The notes under the pieces were generated by a model. It was not told the DNA's origin, made no database searches, and worked only from the letters and a program-made list of their open reading frames with translations. Below, in pieces: positions 58,921 to 64,000 of a stretch of DNA of 64,000 bases; positions within the stretch are counted from its first letter, which is position 1; each line of letters begins with the position of its first letter. Both the position numbers and the translations under genes were made by a program. This DNA comes from Nonomuraea endophytica (GTDB taxonomy: Bacteria > Actinomycetota > Actinomycetes > Streptosporangiales > Streptosporangiaceae): NCBI RefSeq assembly GCF_014203235.1, contig NZ_JACHIN010000002.1:303245-367244 (forward strand), written 5' to 3'.

Positions 58921-59904
58921 ATGCTGCGCATCCTGCTCAAGGACCTGCGCCGCCGCTCGCGCGACAGCATGCTGCTGGTCTTCGGGGTGGTGCTCCCGCT
59001 CGGCATGGCGTTCGTCTTCGGCGTGACCCTGTCCGGCAGCGGCTCCCAGCAGCTCGGCCGGTACGGCGTGGCGGGCCCGTCGGCCGCCGAGTTCACCCAG
59101 CGCACCGGCCTGCCCGACCTCAAGCCCGTCGCCGACGCCGCGCAGGCCAGACGCCTGGCCGAGACGAACGAGCTCGACGCCGTCTTCGTGGTCTCGCCCG
59201 CCGGGATCGAGGTCGTCGGCAGCGTGGACGCGCCGCTGGCCGTCCAGATGGCCAGGGAGGTGGCCGAGTCGTACGCACTGCCGGGCGGCCGGAACGTCCA
59301 GGTCGTGCAGGACGCGACGCTCGGCACCCGCCAGCTCGACACCCGCACCTACCACGCGGCGGGCGCGGCGATGTTCTTCGCGTTCTTCGCGGTGATGCTC
59401 AGCGTCACCGGCCTGTTCGAGGAGCGCCGCAACGGCACGCTGGCGCGCCTGCTGTCGATGCCGGTGCCGCGCGCCTCGATCCTGACGGCCAAGCTGCTGG
59501 TCGGCGTCATCGTCGGCCTCGCGGGCATGGCGCTGCTGGTGGCCGCGACGACTCTGCTGCTCGGCGTGCGCTGGGGACCGCCCGCCGGGGTGGCCGCGCT
59601 GATCGTGGCCGGCGTGCTGGCCGCGACCGGCCTGATGACCGCTCTGGCCTCCTTCGCCCGCACGCCCGAGCAGGCCGCCAACTGGCAGTCCACGGCGGCG
59701 GCGGTGCTCGGGCTGCTCGGCGGCTCGTTCTTCCCGGTGGCGCCGGAGCTGAGCGTGTTCACCCCCCACCACTGGTTCCTGGAGGGGCTGGCGGAGCTGC
59801 GGGGCGGCGCCTCGATCCTGCCCGCGCTGGCCGTCCTGCTCGCCGTCGCCGCGCTCAGCTTCCCGGTGGCGGCCGTCCGCGTGCGAAGGATGGTGGCGCC
59901 GTGA
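58921..59904 (+). CDS. ABC-2 type permease
   Basis: The 327-residue protein has an N-terminal helix (LLVFGVVLPLGMAFVFG), an extracytoplasmic domain of about 110 residues with VTPAG-like segments, and five C-terminal helices starting with AGAAMFFAFFAVMLSVTGL. GLFEERRNGTLARLLSMPVP is the conserved coupling segment of ABC2_membrane_3 exporters. It is coupled to the next permease by a GTGA overlap and works with the ATPase just upstream. Confidence 0.9.
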   Translation: MLRILLKDLRRRSRDSMLLVFGVVLPLGMAFVFGVTLSGSGSQQLGRYGVAGPSAAEFTQRTGLPDLKPVADAAQARRLAETNELDAVFVVSPAGIEVVGSVDAPLAVQMAREVAESYALPGGRNVQVVQDATLGTRQLDTRTYHAAGAAMFFAFFAVMLSVTGLFEERRNGTLARLLSMPVPRASILTAKLLVGVIVGLAGMALLVAATTLLLGVRWGPPAGVAALIVAGVLAATGLMTALASFARTPEQAANWQSTAAAVLGLLGGSFFPVAPELSVFTPHHWFLEGLAELRGGASILPALAVLLAVAALSFPVAAVRVRRMVAP

Positions 59905-60965
59905 AGATCGTGTTGATGGCCGGGCTCAACCTGCGCCGGATGTTCAAGGACCGCACCAACATCTTCTTCGTGCTCGTCGCCCCCTTCCTGCTCATCCTGG
60001 TGCTCGGCCAGCTCTACGGCGGCGGCCAGCAGCTCAGGCTCGGCGTCGTGGCCGGACCGGGAGCCCCGTCGGAACGGCTGGCGAGCGCCCTGGCCTCGGG
60101 CAGCCGGGTCACGGTCGAACGGCTGGCCGACGAGGAGGCGCTGCGCGCGGCGGTCGAGCGCGGCCGGCTGCACGCGGGCCTGGTCATCCCCGCCTCCTAC
60201 GACAGCGGCGGCGGACGGGTACGCCATCTGGTCCGGGCGACCGACATCAAAAGCCACGACACCGGCACCTGGATCCGTTCGATCGTCCGTCAGGAGGGCG
60301 CCCGCGGGCAGCCGTCGCTGCCGGTGCGGGTCACCACGACGGGCAAGACGCCGTTCCCCGAAGGGCTGAACGCCTACGCGATCGCGGCGCCCGGCCTGCT
60401 GCTCATGTTCACCTTCCTGACCTCGCTGACCGCGGCGCTGGGGCTGGTGGAGTCGCGGGCGATCGGGGTGACGGCGCGGCTGTCGGCCGGGCCCACGCGG
60501 CTGCGTACGATCATCGCCGGCGAGGCGGCGGGACGGATCGCGATCGCGCTGTTCCAGGCGGTGCTGATCATGCTGGGGTCGATGGCGCTGTTCGGGGTCT
60601 CGTGGGGCGACCCGGTGGGGGCGGTGGCGGTGCTGCTGGTCTTCTCGCTGGTCGGCGGCGGCGCGGGCATGCTGCTGGGGGCCGCGTTCCGCACGCCGGG
60701 GCCGTCGATCTCGGTGGCCATGCTGCTCGGGCTCGGGCTGCCGACGCTGGGCGGCGCGACGATCCCGCTGGAGTCGTTCGCCGAGCCGATGCGGACGCTC
60801 GCCCACCTCACCCCGCACGCGTGGGGCTACGACGCCTTCGCCCGCCTCATCCGGCACGGCGACGGCCTCACCGGCGTGCTGCCGCAGCTCGCCGTGCTCG
60901 GCGTCCTCGCCGTCGTCCTGTTCGCCCTGGGCACGTGGCGGCTGCGGCGCGCGCTCAGCGGGTGA
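59901..60965 (+). CDS. ABC-2 type permease
   Basis: The 354-residue protein has the same plan as its upstream neighbour: RRMFKDRTNIFFVLVAPFLL, an extracytoplasmic domain with YDSGGGRVRHLVRATDIKS, then helices from GLLLMFTFLTSLTAALGL with VESRAIGVTARLSAGPTR as coupling segment. The two probably form the heterodimeric membrane part of one exporter. Start is a GTG overlapping the preceding stop. It is convergent with the NlpC/P60-like gene, overlapping by 11 bases. Confidence 0.9.
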   Translation: MKIVLMAGLNLRRMFKDRTNIFFVLVAPFLLILVLGQLYGGGQQLRLGVVAGPGAPSERLASALASGSRVTVERLADEEALRAAVERGRLHAGLVIPASYDSGGGRVRHLVRATDIKSHDTGTWIRSIVRQEGARGQPSLPVRVTTTGKTPFPEGLNAYAIAAPGLLLMFTFLTSLTAALGLVESRAIGVTARLSAGPTRLRTIIAGEAAGRIAIALFQAVLIMLGSMALFGVSWGDPVGAVAVLLVFSLVGGGAGMLLGAAFRTPGPSISVAMLLGLGLPTLGGATIPLESFAEPMRTLAHLTPHAWGYDAFARLIRHGDGLTGVLPQLAVLGVLAVVLFALGTWRLRRALSG

Positions 60966-61584
60966 GCTCGACGCCGACGGTGATCTCGTTGCCGAGCTTG
61001 TGCCCGAGCATGAGGTCGAGCTCGTCGCCGCTCCAGAAGCGGCCCGGGTCATACCAGTTGGGCCGCTTGCCGCCCGGCAGCAGGCCCATCTCCTCGTAGG
61101 TCACCGCCACCACCTCGGCGCAGTAGGCGCTCTCCAGCGTGCGGTCCTTGACCCGGCCGCGCAGCTGGGGGACGCGGCCGCGGGCCCAGCGTCCGGCCAG
61201 GCGGGCGGTGGACGGGAACGGCGTGCCGTCCAGCCTGGCCACCGTGCGCAGGGCGGCGTCCTCCATCTCGGGCGTGGCCTGCGGCTCCAGCTGGCGCAGC
61301 CAGGCCCGCTGGCCGTACCGGTCGGCCCAGACCGTCACCGCGTCGCGCAGGTCGTGCAGCTGCACGCCGCGGTGATGGGTGCCCGACCACAGGTCGAGCA
61401 GCGACTTGCCCAGCTCCGCGTGCCACATCATCGGCGGCATGTCCTCGGTCACGATCGCCATTCCGACATGGTTGACCGGGCTGTTGGTCATCGTCTGGAT
61501 GGCCCGGTCGGGAACCGACCGCCCGCGGAAGATCCAGAGATCTCCCGTCCTGGTGACGTTCACAGCCTCATCGAGAGTCAGCAC
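60955..61584 (-). CDS. permuted papain-like (YiiX/NlpC-P60 superfamily) protein
   Basis: The 209-residue protein reads TGDLWIFRGRS, then TNSPVNHVGMAIV with a probable catalytic His39, and SAYCAEVVAVTYEEMGLLP with probable nucleophile Cys155. A His before the Cys and the SxYCxxxV helix are marks of the circularly permuted NlpC/P60 (YaeF/YiiX, C92-like) group, which hydrolyses amides or esters in peptidoglycan or lipids. No signal peptide is visible. It is divergent from the small membrane protein at 61602, with 17 bases between starts. Confidence 0.75.
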   Translation of the reverse strand: MLTLDEAVNVTRTGDLWIFRGRSVPDRAIQTMTNSPVNHVGMAIVTEDMPPMMWHAELGKSLLDLWSGTHHRGVQLHDLRDAVTVWADRYGQRAWLRQLEPQATPEMEDAALRTVARLDGTPFPSTARLAGRWARGRVPQLRGRVKDRTLESAYCAEVVAVTYEEMGLLPGGKRPNWYDPGRFWSGDELDLMLGHKLGNEITVGVELTR

Positions 61585-61601
61585 ATTGTTAGCCTAAGCA
61601 C

Positions 61602-61775
61602 ATGCGCTGGTGGAAATGGCTCGGACTTGCCGGAATCGCTGGAGTCGCGGCGACCGGAGTGGTGATCGCGCGGGACGAACGGCGCCGCCGCGCCTACACG
61701 CCCGACGAGATCAGGACCCGCCTGCGCGAGCGGGTGGAGACGGAGTCGGCTCAGGCCGACGGCCGCAGGTCGTAG
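61602..61775 (+). CDS. small membrane protein (57 residues)
   Basis: The frame from an ATG at 61602 to a TAG at 61775 gives MRWWKWLGLAGIAGVAATGV, one hydrophobic helix of about 17 residues after an aromatic start, then a basic patch (RDERRRR) and a charged helix with YTPDEIRTRLRERVE. This is a plausible single-pass protein with a cytoplasmic tail. It overlaps the 3' end of the convergent binding-protein gene by 25 bases. The ribosome site is weak; with a start 17 bases from a divergent gene it may be leaderless. Family unknown. Confidence 0.6.
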   Translation: MRWWKWLGLAGIAGVAATGVVIARDERRRRAYTPDEIRTRLRERVETESAQADGRRS

Positions 61776-63304
61776 ACGAAGACCACGTCCGGATAGGCCG
61801 GGTTGTCGTCGTACCCGGCGACGGCGCCCAGGTAGGCCCGCTGGTAGTTGACCACCCAGGGGAAGGCCGCCACCGCCCGCACGTCCAGCAGCCTGCCGGT
61901 GAGCTGCCTGAAGCTCTTCTGGGCGGCCGGCCGGTCGGTCACGTTGAGCACCGGCAGCATGTCGATCATGCTGTCGGCCACGGGGTCCTTGAGATAGGTC
62001 AGGTTGAAGACCGGCGGGGTGCCGCTGCGGAAGACGTTGCCGAACCACGAGTAGCCGTCGGCGTAGTCGGGCCACCAATACATGACGAAGATGTCCTGGT
62101 CGCGCTTCTTGCCCCGGTCCCACTGAGCGATCCAGGGCATCGGCCGGGCGTCGAGCGTGACGTTGAGCGTCCTCAGCGTCTCCGTCAGCCGCCGCGCGAG
62201 CGTGGCCTGGTCGGCGTCGCCCTCGGCGTAGGTGAGCGTGAGCTTGAGCGGCCTGCCGCCCGGACCGTAGCCCGCCCGTTGCAGCAGTTGCGCGCTCATG
62301 GCGAGGTCCTGACGGGGTGTCCGCCCGCGCTGGTGTCCCGGCAGCCCTTCCGGCACGATCCCGCTCGCCGGTACGGCGGCGCCGTCCATCGCCTTGATCA
62401 GCCCCCGGTAGTCGACCGCCTTCTGCACGGCCTTGCGGAGCCGGACGTCGCGCAGCGGCCCCTCGGCGGTGTTGAACAGCAGCATCGCGGTCTGCAGCGA
62501 CGGCATGGAGGCGGTCCGCACGCCGGGCGTCCTGGTGGCCCGGTCGTAAAGCCGGGGGCTGAGCCGGTTGACGAAGCTGACCTCGCCGGCCTGGAGCAGT
62601 TCCCAGCGGCGGCGCGGGTCGGGCACGACGCGGTACTTGACGGTCCGGTAGTGCGGGCGGTCCCATCCGCCCCAGTAGCCGGCGAAGGCCTTGAGCGTGA
62701 GCTCGTTCTCCTCGCCCTTGCGCCAGCTCGCGATCGTGTAGGGGCCGGAGCCGGCGTCGGTCTTGCCGTCCTTCACCTGGTCGACGGCGGCGGTGTCGTA
62801 GATGTAGGCGGCGTACGCGGCCGAGGCGGTCAGGTCCAGCGGGGCGGCGTACTTGAGCTGGAAGGTCACGGTCAGCGGGCCGGGGGCCTGGATCGACTCG
62901 ACCGCGTCCCAGATGTAGGAGGCGCCGGCGCCGGTCTTCATCGTCCGCTCGACGGCGGCCTTGACCGCGGCGGCGTCGAGCGGCCTGCCGCTGTGGAACG
63001 TCACGCCGGGGCGCAGGGTGAACGTCCAGGTCTTGCCGTCGGAGCTGGCGTTCCAGGCTGTGGCCAGGCGGGGGCCGGCCTTCTTGGTGACCGGGTTCCA
63101 GACGGTGAGGGTCTCGTAGATGTTCTGCAGGGCGATGATCTCGTTGGAGTACGAGGTCGCCGGGTCCCAGTCGGTGACGACGTCCAGGTTCTGGGCGTAG
63201 ACGAAGGCGGCTTCCCCGGGTTGCGCCTGCCGTACCTCAGGAGGGGGCGCCGAGCACGCCGCGATGGTGAGTGCCAGCGCGGCCGCTGCGAGACGACGGC
63301 GCAT
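61751..63304 (-). CDS. ABC transporter substrate-binding lipoprotein, family 5 (peptide/nickel type)
   Basis: The 517-residue protein has a signal peptide with lipobox TIAAC (Cys17). The mature part has the SBP_bac_5 landmarks: ALQNIYETLTVWNPVTKK, LATAWNASSDGKTWTFTLRP, VTFHSGRPLDAAAV, GSGPYTIASW and VRLRKAVQKAVDYRGLI. It should capture oligopeptides or another small ligand on the outer face. No permease or ATPase genes lie nearby, so it is an orphan or serves a transporter encoded elsewhere; some such orphans act as signal receptors. It is divergent from the sensor kinase gene, 161 bases away. Confidence 0.9.
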   Translation of the reverse strand: MRRRLAAAALALTIAACSAPPPEVRQAQPGEAAFVYAQNLDVVTDWDPATSYSNEIIALQNIYETLTVWNPVTKKAGPRLATAWNASSDGKTWTFTLRPGVTFHSGRPLDAAAVKAAVERTMKTGAGASYIWDAVESIQAPGPLTVTFQLKYAAPLDLTASAAYAAYIYDTAAVDQVKDGKTDAGSGPYTIASWRKGEENELTLKAFAGYWGGWDRPHYRTVKYRVVPDPRRRWELLQAGEVSFVNRLSPRLYDRATRTPGVRTASMPSLQTAMLLFNTAEGPLRDVRLRKAVQKAVDYRGLIKAMDGAAVPASGIVPEGLPGHQRGRTPRQDLAMSAQLLQRAGYGPGGRPLKLTLTYAEGDADQATLARRLTETLRTLNVTLDARPMPWIAQWDRGKKRDQDIFVMYWWPDYADGYSWFGNVFRSGTPPVFNLTYLKDPVADSMIDMLPVLNVTDRPAAQKSFRQLTGRLLDVRAVAAFPWVVNYQRAYLGAVAGYDDNPAYPDVVFVYDLRPSA

Positions 63305-63465
63305 GCATCTCCCCTGTGACCGATGTTGCGCCTGAAACTACTGCAAATTGACGCCACGGATGCCCGAAAGTCCTGAAAAATAGGGAATTCTGGTGATCGA
63401 ATTGCTATCCTCAAGGCTTGTCCCGTCCGGGGTTTCCAGTTGGGGACCGGCCGGAGTGAGGTGTC

Positions 63466-64000
63466 ATGACCCGCAGCAGAACGATCCGCATGAAGATCGT
63501 CGGTCTGCTGCTGGTTCCGCTCATGTCGATGGTGGTGTTGTGGGGCGTGATCGCCGCGGTGACCGCGGGCGAGAGCCTGGAGCTCAGGGAGTACACCACG
63601 TTGTGGTCCAACCTGCGCCATCCCGCCTATCGCCTGATCGGTGAGATCCAGCGCGAACGGCTGGCTTCGACGCGCCTGCTGCGCTCCGGCGGCAGCATGG
63701 AGCGCTCGTCGGCCAACGCCCAGCGCGCCCGCACCGACCAGGCGGCCGAGGAGTTCAAGGTCCAGACCGCCAAGTCGAAGGACGCCTCCCCCGCGATCAG
63801 CTCCCAGGTCGACCAGGTCCTCATCCAGCTCGGCCGGCTCGACGCGCTCAGGGGCGAGATCGACGCCGGGCTCACCGCGCGCGTGCACGCCATCGAGACC
63901 TACAGCGCCATGATCGACTCGCTGTTCGGCCTGCACCGGCGGGTCGCCTTCGTCGACGACATCCCGATCTACGAGCAGTCGCGCATCGTGATCGACCTCG
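63466..64000 (+). CDS. NIT-domain sensor histidine kinase, partial (N-terminus only)
   Basis: The frame is open from an ATG at 63466, preceded by GGAGTGAGGTG, to the window edge (178 codons). A membrane helix (KIVGLLLVPLMSMVVLWGVI) is followed by an extracellular helical domain with RHPAYRLIGEIQRERLASTR, the pattern of nitrate/nitrite-sensing NIT domains in actinobacterial kinases, especially those that start conservons (CvnA). The kinase part lies outside the window. If it is a conservon, roadblock, DUF742 and GTPase genes should follow. Confidence 0.75.
   Translation, partial: MTRSRTIRMKIVGLLLVPLMSMVVLWGVIAAVTAGESLELREYTTLWSNLRHPAYRLIGEIQRERLASTRLLRSGGSMERSSANAQRARTDQAAEEFKVQTAKSKDASPAISSQVDQVLIQLGRLDALRGEIDAGLTARVHAIETYSAMIDSLFGLHRRVAFVDDIPIYEQSRIVIDL

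Noticed and set aside
1..64000. Search for tRNA, rRNA, riboswitches, insertion sequences and integrases
   Set aside because: None was recognised by reading; a covariance-model and transposase search could still reveal weak cases.

Overview
This is a GC-rich window (roughly 70% G+C by eye, with strong G/C preference at third codon positions) from an actinomycete chromosome. No rRNA or tRNA gene was seen, so placement rests on gene content. ECF sigma factor with a CU044_5270-type partner, conservon-like NIT-domain sensor kinase, Tat lipoproteins, PucR, LAL, HxlR and InhA-type proteins together suggest a member of the Streptosporangiales such as Nonomuraea or Actinomadura; that placement is an inference. 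Genes are dense and many are translationally coupled by ATGA, GTGA or TTGA overlaps.

Layout. 1-9.8 kb: small accessory genes, namely a methyltransferase fragment at the edge, a MerR-methyltransferase fusion with its own 19-bp-spacer promoter, an FAD monooxygenase coupled to a half-length MFS gene, a small secreted protein, a membrane protein, a large secreted subtilase, an I36-like inhibitor with a textbook terminator, a VOC protein and an epoxide-hydrolase-like enzyme. 9.9-21.5 kb: a coherent uptake/catabolism locus with a Tat-lipoprotein binding protein, N-succinylamino-acid-racemase-like enolase, beta-lactamase-fold hydrolase, two FecCD permeases, ATPase and PaiB-like flavoprotein, flanked by a PucR regulator, a COG3375-type GNAT and a YtcJ-like amidohydrolase. 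21.6-29.8 kb: regulator/enzyme or regulator/exporter pairs (MarR-MFS, HxlR-imine reductase, ChrB-like-MFS), a PPOX flavoprotein, a DHFR-like reductase, a lipoprotein and a decayed ThiF/E1-like gene.

29.8-42.4 kb is the most interesting part: a compact biosynthetic cluster in two divergent operons. The left one encodes an adenylate ligase fused to an aldehyde-dehydrogenase domain, a ketosynthase, a glycine-amidinotransferase homologue, an SDR, an MFS exporter and an alpha-oxoamine synthase. The right one encodes an acyl carrier protein, an InhA-like enoyl reductase, a thiamine-diphosphate enzyme and a PRMT-like methyltransferase. Read together they suggest an acyl-derived alpha-aminoketone that is amidinated (and could cyclise to a 2-aminoimidazole) and N-methylated. 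I do not recognise this combination as a known pathway.

42.4-64 kb: an ArsR-AHSA1 fusion with a DHFR-like reductase, an ECF sigma/CU044_5270 pair, a stand-alone LpqF-type lipoprotein, a second subtilase, a DUF3800-like protein, a TetR-type regulator carrying an extra C-terminal HTH divergent from a second FAD monooxygenase, an Ino1-like protein, a LAL regulator with a proline-rich insert, an MFS protein, a GntR(YtrA)-ABC operon followed by a second ABC-2 exporter, a permuted NlpC/P60-like protein, an oligopeptide-type binding lipoprotein and the start of a NIT-domain sensor kinase that runs off the window.
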